Under the pieces are notes generated by a model. That model was not told the DNA's origin. It saw only the letters and a list, made by a program, of their open reading frames with translations, and made no database searches. From Ectothiorhodospiraceae bacterium WFHF3C12 (GTDB lineage Bacteria > Pseudomonadota > Gammaproteobacteria > Nitrococcales > Nitrococcaceae), in the NCBI GenBank assembly GCA_013519935.1, contig JACDUA010000015.1, positions 1-64,000 on the forward strand: a stretch of 64,000 nt of DNA, given 5' to 3'. This document shows, one piece after another, positions 43,264-52,197 of this stretch (its first letter is position 1; each line of letters opens with the position of its first letter). A program made the position numbers and the translations under genes.

Positions 43264-43580
43264 AAGCCACAGATGGACACGGATTTGTTCTACGGCAGGA
43301 CGGCCCAGTGCCGGCGCCGATGGGGACGCTGAAATACGCCCGCGAGCCTATGAGCCTCATAGCGCGGCTCCGGAAAGGCGGCGTTCGCGGTAAGTGGCCG
43401 TAGCAGCCGTACCCCTTTGCCAGAACGCCAACGCAGCAAAGGGCCGCGCCACGATCCGGCGTACGAGTCGTAGGACGCGCCTGCAAGGATTGCTCAGCGT
43501 CTGCGTGGCCCTGATCGCCACACTCCGCAGGGATGAGACATGCGTCCCGGAGTCCGTGTTAATCGGCGTTCATCCGAGGC
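43264..43580. repeat. Composite dispersed repeat (diverged ends)
   Basis: The left arm 43264-43286 (AAGCCACAGATGGACACGG) is good; the right arm 43551-43580 is a diverged inverted copy ending CATCCGAGGC. The ~265-bp interior has no clear REP hairpin and no gene. The unit lies between aroK and the pilQ terminator and, like the copy at 33879-34153, touches the terminator A-tract on its right side. Confidence 0.7.
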
Positions 43581-43583
43581 CAT

Positions 43584-43617
43584 GAACAAAAAAAGGGCGC
43601 ATGAGGTGCGCCCTTTT
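43584..43617 (-). terminator. Rho-independent terminator of pilMNOPQ
   Basis: An 11-bp stem, AAAAGGGCGCA at 43591-43601 with TGCGCCCTTTT at 43607-43617, and a 5-base loop. On the minus strand it is followed by a T-tract from the A-run beginning at 43588. It lies 19 bp past the pilQ stop and could also work on the opposite strand. Confidence 0.88.
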
Positions 43618-43635
43618 CGTGGGAACCGGGCCCGG

Positions 43636-45804
43636 CTAGTTCAGGGCCAGGCTCTCCTTGAGGATCTTCGGCGTGACGAAGATCAGGAGCTCGGAGTTGT
43701 CGTCTATCTTGGACTTGTTCCTGAACATCCAGCCTACGAAAGGCAGTTCGCCGAAGAATGGGACCCGATCGATAGTATCAGTACGGGTTCGTTCATATAC
43801 ACCGCCCAGGACAACGGTCTCGCCGTTGTCGACCAGTACACGCGTGGTCACGGACTGGGTGTTGATCGCAGGCCCCGCCTGGGTCTCCTGGCCACGGCTG
43901 TCCTTGCTGACTTCCAAATCCAGGAGGATTCTGTCATCCGGTGTGATCTGCGGGGTGACAGTCAGTCCGAGCACAGCCTTCTTGAATGAAACGCTGGTTG
44001 CACCGGAGGAGGAAGCTTCCTCATATGGAATTTCCACGCCTTGCTCGATGCTGGCTGCCGTCTGATTCGCGGTGATCACGCGTGGGCTCGAAATAATGTC
44101 ACCACGGCTCTCCGTTTCCATTGCGCTGAGTTCGAGTTGGAGAAGGTAGCTACCGATTCTGCCCACTGCCAGACCCAGGCTGGATCCGGATGCGCTGGTG
44201 GGCAGATCTACCACGAGTCCCTCATTGCCGCTTCCCGCGGGCACCTCGAAACCGGTTGTGCCGCCATAGTCGGTGTCACCCGGCTGCGTGCCGCCAACTC
44301 CGTAAACCATGTCTCCGACGGCGCCGTTGCGGCTATAGCCGAATTGCACGCCGAGTTCCCGGCTGAAGTCGTCGTTGGCTACGACCACGCGGGACTCGAT
44401 CAGGACCTGCCGTACGGGGATGTCCAAGGTCGAAATGAGCGAGCGAATATCCGAGATGTTCTGCTCCGTGTCCTTGACAATCAGCGTGTTCGTGCGTTGA
44501 TCGACAGTGACCGAGCCTCGCTCCGAGATGAGGGCCGTGCCTTCACTCTGAATTAACGACGCGATGTCTGTGGCCTTCGCATAGTTGACCTGAACGAAAT
44601 CGGTCCGGAGCGGTGCGAGTTCTCGCTGCTGTTGCTGAGACTCCAGCTCGATGCGTTCCTGTTCGGCGATTTCCTGTGCCGGCGCGATGCGGATCACATT
44701 GCCGGTCCTGCGCTTGTCGAGTCCCTTGGTCTTGAGAATGATGTCGAGGGCCTGATCCCAAGGCACGTTTTGCAGTCGCAGCGTAATATTACCGTCCACG
44801 CTGTCGCTCACCACGATGTTCAGGTCGGTGAAATCGGCGATCAGCTGCAATACCGACCGAACCTCGATATCCTGAAAGTTAAGAGACAGCCGCTCTCCGG
44901 TATACTGCGGCTCCTCTCGGGCCGCCCTGGCCTGCTCTTCCGGCGTGACTGGCTGAACCTCCACGGTGAACGTGGAGCCCGCCTGGTAGGCGATCTGTTC
45001 GTACTCGTCGTCGTGCGGGGTAATCTCCACGCTGACGCGATCACCCTGCTGACGCGTCGACACGTAGTTCACAGGCGTGGCGAAGTCCGTTACGTCGAGT
45101 CGACGTTGCAGCTTTTCCGGTACGCGTGCGTTGAGGAAATAGGCCACGATGCGGCCCCCTTCCTGCTCCACGTTGACGGGCGTCGTGGGGTCGGAAAGCT
45201 CCACGATCACCTGCCCGGCGCCTTTCTCCGACCGTGCAAAGTCAACGTTCTGGATCTGCTGCCCGGTCGCCGCCGCCGGCGCGCGTGTGCTCTCAACCTG
45301 GCCTGAAATATCGTTGCTGTCGGCCGTACGTCCGGCGGCACTGATCTGTGCGGCGCCGGGCTCGACGGTCAGAACGAGCGTGTTGCCCTCGGTTCGGGTA
45401 TCAAACGGCACGAGGCGAGAGAGCCGGACGACGGCACGGGTGCGGCTGCCGGCTTCCACAGTCGAGACGCCTTCCACAACCCCCACGCCGATATCGATCT
45501 GACGACTGTCGAGTCCGCTTCGAGTGTCCATGAAGTCCAGGGCCACGCGGGCTGGATTCTCCGTCTTGAAAAGGGATGGTTCGGCGACGGATTCGCTGAA
45601 TTCGAACGTGATCTGGACTTTGTTCCCCGGCAGGGATGAGAAATCGACTCGCTGGAGAGTATTCGCCGTCTGGCCCAGCGCGGACGGTGTCTGCATGAGC
45701 AGGAGCATGCCCGCGATGGCGAAGTTCAACCATGCGGCGTGCCTCCGGCGCCCCACGCGTGGTAGACGGTTGATGCCGATTCGACCTGGCAGTTCCCAAT
45801 TCAT
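43636..45804 (-). CDS. pilQ: Type IV pilus secretin PilQ
   Basis: Outer-membrane secretin through which the type IV pilus passes. The 722-residue precursor has a long signal peptide ending near residue 44 (SALGQT). Two AMIN-type peptidoglycan-binding regions follow, then the STN/N0 segment (LSLNFQDIEVRSVLQLI), N1 and the C-terminal secretin gate with EQGVEIPYEEAS and VLVDNGETVVLGG. It is the last gene of pilMNOPQ, 11 bp after pilP, and is followed by a strong terminator. Codon use here and in the other pil genes looks slightly less GC-rich than in the flanking operons. Confidence 0.96.
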   Translation of the reverse strand: MNWELPGRIGINRLPRVGRRRHAAWLNFAIAGMLLLMQTPSALGQTANTLQRVDFSSLPGNKVQITFEFSESVAEPSLFKTENPARVALDFMDTRSGLDSRQIDIGVGVVEGVSTVEAGSRTRAVVRLSRLVPFDTRTEGNTLVLTVEPGAAQISAAGRTADSNDISGQVESTRAPAAATGQQIQNVDFARSEKGAGQVIVELSDPTTPVNVEQEGGRIVAYFLNARVPEKLQRRLDVTDFATPVNYVSTRQQGDRVSVEITPHDDEYEQIAYQAGSTFTVEVQPVTPEEQARAAREEPQYTGERLSLNFQDIEVRSVLQLIADFTDLNIVVSDSVDGNITLRLQNVPWDQALDIILKTKGLDKRRTGNVIRIAPAQEIAEQERIELESQQQQRELAPLRTDFVQVNYAKATDIASLIQSEGTALISERGSVTVDQRTNTLIVKDTEQNISDIRSLISTLDIPVRQVLIESRVVVANDDFSRELGVQFGYSRNGAVGDMVYGVGGTQPGDTDYGGTTGFEVPAGSGNEGLVVDLPTSASGSSLGLAVGRIGSYLLQLELSAMETESRGDIISSPRVITANQTAASIEQGVEIPYEEASSSGATSVSFKKAVLGLTVTPQITPDDRILLDLEVSKDSRGQETQAGPAINTQSVTTRVLVDNGETVVLGGVYERTRTDTIDRVPFFGELPFVGWMFRNKSKIDDNSELLIFVTPKILKESLALN

Positions 45805-45815
45805 CTTGCGGACTC

Positions 45816-46382
45816 CTAAGACTGACCATCCCTGAGGGCGATCGAATTTATTCTTTCCAGCCAGCCGCCGTTCGGTTCTCGAACTAGCTCTCTGAGCCGA
45901 ATTTCCCGTGGTGTTATCGCAATGATCTCGCCGTAATTCTGGCCGAGGTAATTCCCGGTAGATACGCGATGAACTGTGCCGTCCGGATCTCTTATCAATG
46001 CCCAGCTACTCTGGTTCTGGCCAAGAGTGCCCACGTAACTCAGAGCGTCCAGCGGAAACTCCTCGAGCGCTTCCTTGGCACGTGTCGGGTCAGGCTCAGG
46101 ACCTTCACCGGGGTCCTTGCCCCCCGTTTCGGCCTGGGCAGCTGCCTGGCCGAATCCAAGCGGCTCGAAGGGGTTCCTGAGCTCCGAGGTCCCGGGGTAT
46201 TGATAGCTTTCGAAGGGCTTCATCTCCGGAATCGGCTCGATCGGGCTGGGCTTTTTGGACTTCACGTTGGCCACGTATTTGTCCAGATCCTGCATTTCCT
46301 GTGAACAGCCCAGCAGCGTGAGCGTCACACACAGCCCAATGATCAGAGGCGCGCGATGATTTCTTCGTGTCGAGGCCGTCAT
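45816..46382 (-). CDS. pilP: Type IV pilus inner-membrane lipoprotein PilP
   Basis: A 188-residue lipoprotein that links the PilN-PilO inner-membrane complex to PilQ. The lipobox TLLGC puts the lipidated cysteine at residue 26. A flexible Pro/Glu-rich stretch (SKKPSPIEPIPEMKPFE) follows, then RNPFEP, and the C-terminal HR domain seen in LDALSYVGTL and VSTGNYLGQNYGEI that docks on the secretin N0 domain. It is 2 bp downstream of pilO. Confidence 0.94.
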   Translation of the reverse strand: MTASTRRNHRAPLIIGLCVTLTLLGCSQEMQDLDKYVANVKSKKPSPIEPIPEMKPFESYQYPGTSELRNPFEPLGFGQAAAQAETGGKDPGEGPEPDPTRAKEALEEFPLDALSYVGTLGQNQSSWALIRDPDGTVHRVSTGNYLGQNYGEIIAITPREIRLRELVREPNGGWLERINSIALRDGQS

Positions 46383-46384
46383 GG

Positions 46385-46966
46385 TTACTGCGCTTCCAGA
46401 TAGCGATAGGTCTTGGCGGTCACGCTCATGCTCAAATCATCGCCATCACTCACGGGTTCAATGACGATATCGTGCAGAGTGACGATGCGGGGCAGGTTGG
46501 CTACCCCGCTCACGAAGCGAGCGAGCTCGTGGTAACCGCCAATCACCCTTATGGATACGGGCAGTTCTGCATAAAATTCCCTGGTGGCTTCCCCCTTCGG
46601 CTGGAAAAGCTCGAACTCCAGCCCGGCCGAGAGGCCAGTCTGGGTTATGTCGTCCAGCAACTTGGATACTTCCGCGCGGCTAGGTAATTGCCTCAACATG
46701 CTGCCGAATGACTGGCGCATTTCTGCAAGCTGCTCCTCGTAGGCCTCCAGGTTCGCCGCGCGCTTTTGCTTCTTCTCGAACTCGGCTCGCAGGTCCTTTT
46801 CCTTCGCCGCAACGCGTTCGAGCCGGTCGAGCTGATCCTGCCAGCCGAAGTACCAGGCCGCTCCTAACGCCAGGATAAAGACCAGGATCACTGTTATCAG
46901 TTTAACCGGCCAAGGCCAGTTTCCGGCGTTGTTCAGGTCCAGTTCGTTGAGTTGGGAGAGATCCAT
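46385..46966 (-). CDS. pilO: Type IV pilus alignment protein PilO
   Basis: A 193-residue bitopic inner-membrane protein that dimerises with PilN. A short cytoplasmic N-terminus precedes one transmembrane helix (about residues 22-40, LITVILVFILALGAAWYF), a coiled coil of about 50 residues, and a periplasmic ferredoxin-like domain. Its ATG overlaps the pilN stop by one base. Confidence 0.94.
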   Translation of the reverse strand: MDLSQLNELDLNNAGNWPWPVKLITVILVFILALGAAWYFGWQDQLDRLERVAAKEKDLRAEFEKKQKRAANLEAYEEQLAEMRQSFGSMLRQLPSRAEVSKLLDDITQTGLSAGLEFELFQPKGEATREFYAELPVSIRVIGGYHELARFVSGVANLPRIVTLHDIVIEPVSDGDDLSMSVTAKTYRYLEAQ

Positions 46967-47544
46967 CAGGAGGCCCCCTCCTTATCGCTATCGTCATCCT
47001 CTGGCGTGGTCTGTTTGACCGACATCGAGAATCTGCTCACGCGGCTGGACCCTTGCTCTTCAACCTCGATAATCTGCAGCCCCGGGTCGCTAAGCCAGGC
47101 CGAGGCATCGAGACTTTCCATGTAGTTGGAGATTCGACCGTTGGACTCGGCGACACCTTCGAGACTCAGGCTGTCACCGCTCTCTTCCATCTTTGTAAGG
47201 TAGAGGCCATCAGGTATCGTTCTGACAATTTGCTCGAATATATGAACGATCTGTGGCCGCCCCTGCTGGAGCTCCTGGATGACCTGCATTCGTGACAGCA
47301 GCTGCTCCTTGGTTTCTTCCAGGTCCCGGATTTTTAGAATCTGCTTGTCCAGTTTTGAAATCTCGTCACGCAGAAACTCGTTCCGGTTTTCCTGGTGCGC
47401 GATTTCCCCGTTCAGATGGGTGTGAACGCCGAACCAGACGCCGCCCGCCGCCACCAGGGCCAGCACCAGCATCCCGCCGAATTCCCGCTTGCGCTGCTCC
47501 CTAAGCTCCTGGCGCCAGGGAAGTAGATTGATCTTGGTCGCCAT
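46966..47544 (-). CDS. pilN: Type IV pilus alignment protein PilN
   Basis: A 192-residue bitopic inner-membrane protein. The cytoplasmic N-terminus carries INLLPWR (residues 5-11), the peptide known to insert into a groove of PilM. One transmembrane helix (about 25-42) leads into a coiled coil and a periplasmic ferredoxin-like fold. It starts 2 bp after pilM and overlaps pilO by one base, so the complex partners are made from coupled cistrons. Confidence 0.95.
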   Translation of the reverse strand: MATKINLLPWRQELREQRKREFGGMLVLALVAAGGVWFGVHTHLNGEIAHQENRNEFLRDEISKLDKQILKIRDLEETKEQLLSRMQVIQELQQGRPQIVHIFEQIVRTIPDGLYLTKMEESGDSLSLEGVAESNGRISNYMESLDASAWLSDPGLQIIEVEEQGSSRVSRFSMSVKQTTPEDDDSDKEGAS

Positions 47545-47546
47545 TG

Positions 47547-48605
47547 TCAGTCGAAGCTCCTCATGGCCAGGCCGCAGGCAATCATCAGCGCCGGCGCATC
47601 CTCGGCAAGCATTTGAGGCCGTATGCGCGAAGCCACCGCCATGTCATTGAAGGGGTTCGCCGTCGAGGTCTCGGTTCCCGTGCGCTCCGCGATGATCTCG
47701 GTAATCCCGGGGATGCTGGCGCAGCCACCGCAGAGCACGATGTGCTCCACCGCGTTGTGCTGGCTCGCGCCGAAGAAGAACTGCAGTGACCGGCTCACCT
47801 GTTGCCCCATGGCCTCCTTGAACGGCTCCAGCACTTCTTCCTCGTAGTTGTCCGGCAACCCGCCCTGGCGTTTCGCCCGACCGGCCTCTTCGTAGGACAG
47901 GCCGTAGCGACGCATGATCTCCTCGGTGAGCTGTTTGCCGCCAAATACCTGCTCTCTCGTGTAGACGATTCGGCCTTCTTCGAGCACCGTCAGCGTGGTC
48001 ATGGTGGCGCCCACGTCGATCAAGGCAAGAGTCGAGTCGGGCGGGCACGGCAGTGTCGGTGCCACCAGCTCGAACGCGGTTTCCATCGCGTAGCTCTCGA
48101 CGTCGACGATCTTCGCGGTCAGGCCGGCGGACGAGATGCAGTCCAATCTGGCTTCAACATTCTCGCTGCGAGAAGCGACCAGCAGCACCTCCACCTCGTT
48201 GGGGTTTGTCGCTGCGGGGCCGATGACCTGAAAATCCGTATTCACCTCGTCCAGCGGATAGGGGATGTACTGATCGGCCTGGAGCTCGATCTGCGCTTCC
48301 ATCTCTTCATCGGAGAGGTCCGCCGGCAGAATCAGTGTCTTGCTGATAGCCGCCGATCCCGGCACGGCGACGGCTGCGGTCTTGGTCTTGGTCTGGGCGC
48401 GTTTCAGAGCCGAGCGGATGGTGTCGGCAACGGCTTCCGGATTGGCGATGCTCTTCTCGACCACAGCGTTGGGAGGCAGCGGCTCGACCGCATACGCAAG
48501 CACCTTGTATCGGGTATCCTGTTTCCCCAATTCCAGAAGCTTGACTGCTGTCGAACTGATGTCGACACCGATCAGGCGGGTCGGTTTCTTGCCCAGCAAT
48601 GCCAC
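47547..48605 (-). CDS. pilM: Type IV pilus actin-like ATPase PilM
   Basis: A 352-residue cytoplasmic FtsA/actin-like protein that binds the PilN N-terminal peptide and forms the inner ring of the alignment complex. Actin-fold nucleotide motifs are visible as IGVDISSTAVKLLEL near the start, ALIDVGATMTTLTV in the middle and VLCGGCASIPGI near the end. The start is GTG at 48605, with AAGGA 8 bases upstream. It is the first gene of pilMNOPQ and divergent from the PBP1A gene with 164 bp between starts, the same arrangement as in Pseudomonas. Confidence 0.95.
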   Translation of the reverse strand: MALLGKKPTRLIGVDISSTAVKLLELGKQDTRYKVLAYAVEPLPPNAVVEKSIANPEAVADTIRSALKRAQTKTKTAAVAVPGSAAISKTLILPADLSDEEMEAQIELQADQYIPYPLDEVNTDFQVIGPAATNPNEVEVLLVASRSENVEARLDCISSAGLTAKIVDVESYAMETAFELVAPTLPCPPDSTLALIDVGATMTTLTVLEEGRIVYTREQVFGGKQLTEEIMRRYGLSYEEAGRAKRQGGLPDNYEEEVLEPFKEAMGQQVSRSLQFFFGASQHNAVEHIVLCGGCASIPGITEIIAERTGTETSTANPFNDMAVASRIRPQMLAEDAPALMIACGLAMRSFD

Positions 48606-48769
48606 GGGATTTTCCTTATACGTTTTCAGGTTATGCGTAAGAGGTGCCCTATCACATTCAATACCATGCTTAACTCTAGATCAAGTGCGGAAAAAGCCAG
48701 ATCGTGCACGGTTTCGCAGATTGCCCGGATGGTACACTCGCGGGCCAGTGACAGCGCAGGTATTCGGGA

Positions 48770-51229
48770 ATGAAGTCCTTCTCCAAGATCATGGCCTATC
48801 TCCTTAGCCTCGGTTTGGCTGGTGCGTTTCTGGGCGTCGCCGCCGTGGGCGTGGGCTATCTAGTGCTGGCGCCCAAACTGCCGTCGGTCGATGCCCTAAG
48901 GGATGTAGAGCTGCAAGTACCCCTCAAAGTCTATGCCGCCGATGGCGGTCTGCTGGCCGAGTACGGCGAGAAGAAGCGCACGCCCCTGACCTACGAGGAA
49001 GTGCCGCAGGCCATGGTGGATGCGTTCATCGCCGCCGAGGATCAGCGCTTTTATGAACATCCGGGTGTAGATTACCAAGGCCTGATCCGCGCAATCTGGT
49101 ACCTAGTTCGCACTGGAGAAAAGGGGCCGGGCGGTAGCACCATCACGATGCAGGTCGCGCGGAACTTCTTCCTGACGCGTGAGCAGACCTACCTGCGCAA
49201 GGCCAACGAGATCCTTCTGGCCCTCAAGATCGAGCGCGAGCTGACCAAGCGGGAGATTCTGGAGCTCTACGTCAACAAGATCTACCTGGGACACCGGGCC
49301 TATGGCGTTGGCGCCGCGGCGAAGGTGTATTACGGCAAGCCGGTGCGCGAGCTGGACCTGGCACAGGTCGCCATGATCGCCGGGCTCCCCAAGGCGCCGT
49401 CATCGCTCAATCCGCTTACCAACCCGGAGCGCGCGCGACAGCGGCGTGGTTACGTGCTGGGCCGCATGCTGGAGCAGGGGTTCATCGAGGAGCAGGCCTA
49501 CGCCAAGGCCATGAAGACGCCGGTGACGACCGCGGCGGCCGGGGAGCAGGCTTCGTCAGTCGCGCCCTACCTGGCGGAGATGGTGCGCCAGGACATGGTC
49601 GAGCGCTTCGGGGAGAACGCCGCCTATACCAACGGATATCGGGTCCACACGACGCTGGACGTGAATCGCCAGAAGGCGGCCCGCCAGGCTCTGCGCGATG
49701 CCCTGCACGCCTACGACGAACGCCATGGTTACCGCGGGTCGGTGGATTCGCTGGAACTCAAGGAGGCCCCCGAGCTTGCCACGCTCCGCGAACGCCTCGC
49801 CGCATACGAATCCGTGGCCGAGCTTCGCAACGCCCTGGTGCTGGAGGTGGGGCAGAAAATGGCACGCGTGCTGGTGGCGGGCGAGGAAACGCCCGTGGAG
49901 TTGGGCATGCCCGCGGTGGAGTGGGCGAAACCGTTCCAGACGCGGGAACGCGTGGGCGCGGCGCCGGAGAAGATCGCCGACGTGCTGGGTGTGGGGGACG
50001 TGATCCGCTTGCGCGTGTCCGGCGACGGCAATTACCGGCTTGCACAGGTGCCGGAGATCGCCGGCGCTCTGGTTTCCCTGGCACCGGCCGATGGCGCCAT
50101 CATGGCCCTGGTCGGGGGATACGACTTCTACCAGAGCAGTTTCAACCGCGTGACCCAGGCAAGGCGGCAACCCGGGTCCGCGTTCAAGCCGTTCATCTAC
50201 TCCGCCGCGCTTGACAAGGGCTATACGCCGGCGACGCTGGTCAACGACGCGCCGGTGGTCTTCCGGGACGAGGCGCTGGAGAGCACCTGGCGACCGGAGA
50301 ACTATAGTGGACAGTTCTTCGGGCCGACGCGGCTGCGTAAGGCACTATACCGCTCGCGCAACCTGGTTTCGATCCGGGTTCTGCGCGACATCGGCATCCC
50401 GCACACCGTGGATCATGCCGCACGGTTCGGCTTCGACCCGGAGCAGTTACCGCGAAACCTGTCGCTGGCGCTGGGCAGCGCCAGCGTCACGCCCCTGGAG
50501 CTCGCGCGGGGGTACGCCGCGTTCGCCAATGGTGGCTTTCGCGTGCGCCCCTACTTCGTCACGCGCATAGAGGACGGCGCCGGCGAAGTGGTCTATGAAG
50601 CCGCTCCGGCCCGGGCCTGTGAGCCGTGCGAACCGACGGACCAGGCGGGCGCGACCGATGAAGCGGCCAACGGCGACGAAGGCGGCGATGACGGCGGTGA
50701 CGGCGGCAGCGCCGGGGAGTCCGGTGGCGAGAATGCGCCCCGGGCAATCACGGCGCAGAACAATTACCTCATGAACACCATGCTGCGCGATGTCGTCCAG
50801 CGAGGCACCGGTCAGGGTGCAAAAGCGCTGGGCCGAGGTGATCTGGCCGGCAAGACCGGCACCACGAATGACCAGCGCGACGCCTGGTTCTCCGGCTTCA
50901 ATCACGCGGTCGTGGCGACGGCCTGGGTCGGCTTCGATCAGGTTCAACCGTTGGGCCGGGGCGAGACGGGCGCCCGGGCCGCGCTGCCAATGTGGATCGA
51001 CTATATGCGCGTCGCTCTGGAGGGCGTGCCGGAGCGCTCTCTGGAACAGCCCGCGGGGCTGGTTACCGTCCGCGTGGACGCCGAATCGGGCTTGTTGACC
51101 AGTGCCGACAACCCCAACGCGATATTCGAGACATTTCGTGAGGGCAATCTGCCGGACCCGGGGCCGTCGCTCAGCACCGGCGGCTCGGCGGAGGAAGGCG
51201 TCGAAAGCGGGGGGCAGGGACTGTTCTGA
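48770..51229 (+). CDS. mrcA: Penicillin-binding protein 1A
   Basis: Bifunctional class A PBP that polymerises and cross-links peptidoglycan. The 819-residue protein has an N-terminal membrane anchor (about residues 8-33). The GT51 domain carries catalytic E90 in AAEDQRFYEHPGVD and GGSTITMQVARN, and an OB-like insert follows. The transpeptidase domain has S470-x-x-K473 in PGSAFK, SRN in YRSRNLVS and K695-TGT. Between residues about 627 and 655 there is a low-complexity acidic/Gly linker (DEGGDDGGDGGSAGESGGEN) inside the transpeptidase region that many homologues lack. It is divergent from pilM. Confidence 0.95.
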   Translation: MKSFSKIMAYLLSLGLAGAFLGVAAVGVGYLVLAPKLPSVDALRDVELQVPLKVYAADGGLLAEYGEKKRTPLTYEEVPQAMVDAFIAAEDQRFYEHPGVDYQGLIRAIWYLVRTGEKGPGGSTITMQVARNFFLTREQTYLRKANEILLALKIERELTKREILELYVNKIYLGHRAYGVGAAAKVYYGKPVRELDLAQVAMIAGLPKAPSSLNPLTNPERARQRRGYVLGRMLEQGFIEEQAYAKAMKTPVTTAAAGEQASSVAPYLAEMVRQDMVERFGENAAYTNGYRVHTTLDVNRQKAARQALRDALHAYDERHGYRGSVDSLELKEAPELATLRERLAAYESVAELRNALVLEVGQKMARVLVAGEETPVELGMPAVEWAKPFQTRERVGAAPEKIADVLGVGDVIRLRVSGDGNYRLAQVPEIAGALVSLAPADGAIMALVGGYDFYQSSFNRVTQARRQPGSAFKPFIYSAALDKGYTPATLVNDAPVVFRDEALESTWRPENYSGQFFGPTRLRKALYRSRNLVSIRVLRDIGIPHTVDHAARFGFDPEQLPRNLSLALGSASVTPLELARGYAAFANGGFRVRPYFVTRIEDGAGEVVYEAAPARACEPCEPTDQAGATDEAANGDEGGDDGGDGGSAGESGGENAPRAITAQNNYLMNTMLRDVVQRGTGQGAKALGRGDLAGKTGTTNDQRDAWFSGFNHAVVATAWVGFDQVQPLGRGETGARAALPMWIDYMRVALEGVPERSLEQPAGLVTVRVDAESGLLTSADNPNAIFETFREGNLPDPGPSLSTGGSAEEGVESGGQGLF

Positions 51230-51279
51230 CGGTGACCTGCCGGCATCTTGCGGGAAGCTCAACGCGCGGGGATGCAAAC

Positions 51280-51909
51280 GTGGCAAAACGAAACGGACTC
51301 AAGGATGCCCGGATGCGTGAACGGCTCATGCATGAGGCCGCCCGCATCATGGCGGACGAGGGCATCAAGGACTATCTCCAGGCGAAGAAGAAGGCGGCAC
51401 AGCACCTGGGTGCGCCGGATACCCGCAACATGCCCACCAACCGGGAAATCCAGGACGCCCTGGTTGGCTATCAGCGCCTTTTCCAGTCGGACAGCCAGCC
51501 GCAACGACTGCAGCGGCTACGCCGTCTCGCCGTCGAGGCGATGGAGTTCCTCGAACGGTTCAGGCCACGCCTTGTCGGTTCGGTGCTCGACGGTAGCGCG
51601 GGGGCCTACTCGGACATCAACCTCCATGTCTTCGCGGATACCTCGGAGGATGTGGCGGTGTTCCTGATGGAGCACGACATCCCGTTCGAGACGCAGGAGC
51701 GGCGCCTGAAATTCGGCAAGGATGACTACGCCAATCTGACCGTCTACCGGTTCACGGCCGACGGCGAGACCGTCGACCTCACGGTGTTCGGCGAGTCCGG
51801 CAGAAAGGAGGCGCCCCGGAGCCGGGTTGACGGTGCTGCCATGGCTCGCGCCAAGCTGGAGGATGTGCGGGGCCTGATCGAGGAGTCGGAGGACAGCGCT
51901 GCGGTCTGA
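51280..51909 (+). CDS. Nucleotidyltransferase-like protein of unknown function
   Basis: A 209-residue protein with a helical N-terminus (HEAARIMADEGIKDYLQAKKKAAQHLG), a helical middle and a nucleotidyltransferase-like core. The expected GS...DxD site reads DGSAGAYSDINLH, with Asn where the second carboxylate is usual, so catalysis is doubtful. I recall similar uncharacterised proteins in other gammaproteobacteria. The best start is GTG at 51280 (VAKRNGLKDARMRERL), with ATG at 51313 as an alternative. It follows the PBP1A gene by 50 bp on the same strand. Confidence 0.75.
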   Translation: MAKRNGLKDARMRERLMHEAARIMADEGIKDYLQAKKKAAQHLGAPDTRNMPTNREIQDALVGYQRLFQSDSQPQRLQRLRRLAVEAMEFLERFRPRLVGSVLDGSAGAYSDINLHVFADTSEDVAVFLMEHDIPFETQERRLKFGKDDYANLTVYRFTADGETVDLTVFGESGRKEAPRSRVDGAAMARAKLEDVRGLIEESEDSAAV

Positions 51910-51918
51910 CTGTGTATT

Positions 51919-51949
51919 AGCCGCAAATGAACGCGGATGGACGCTGATT
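51919..51949. repeat. Solo AGCCACAGATG-family arm (diverged)
   Basis: One copy reading AGCCGCAAATGAACGCGGAT then GGACGCTGATT, 9 bp after the nucleotidyltransferase-like gene. No inverted partner lies in the remaining 250 bp before the citrate synthase terminator. Confidence 0.75.
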
Positions 51950-52129
51950 GTCCGTTTCGGGGGGCAGCGTCCGGCGGTGTATCCAGTCTGGGCAGGTGCA
52001 GCCGCCTCGCCAGGATCCAAGCCGTGAAAAGCCGCCCCGGCGAAGGTCGCGAGCATCTCTGAGGGGTCACGCCGGCAAGCCTTGCTCTACCAATGCCGCC
52101 GCCCGAGCGATGGCGGATGTCCTCTCCTT

Positions 52130-52169
52130 CAAGAATAAACACCCCGGGGCCGTGGGCGGCGCCGGGGTG
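52130..52169 (-). terminator. Probable terminator of gltA
   Basis: An 8-bp GC stem, CACCCCGG at 52140-52147 with CCGGGGTG at 52162-52169. On the minus strand it is followed by GTTTATTCTT, an imperfect T-tract. It is 29 bp past the gltA stop. Confidence 0.65.
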
Positions 52170-52197
52170 CCTGGGTCCTGACTGAGACCAGCCGGGA

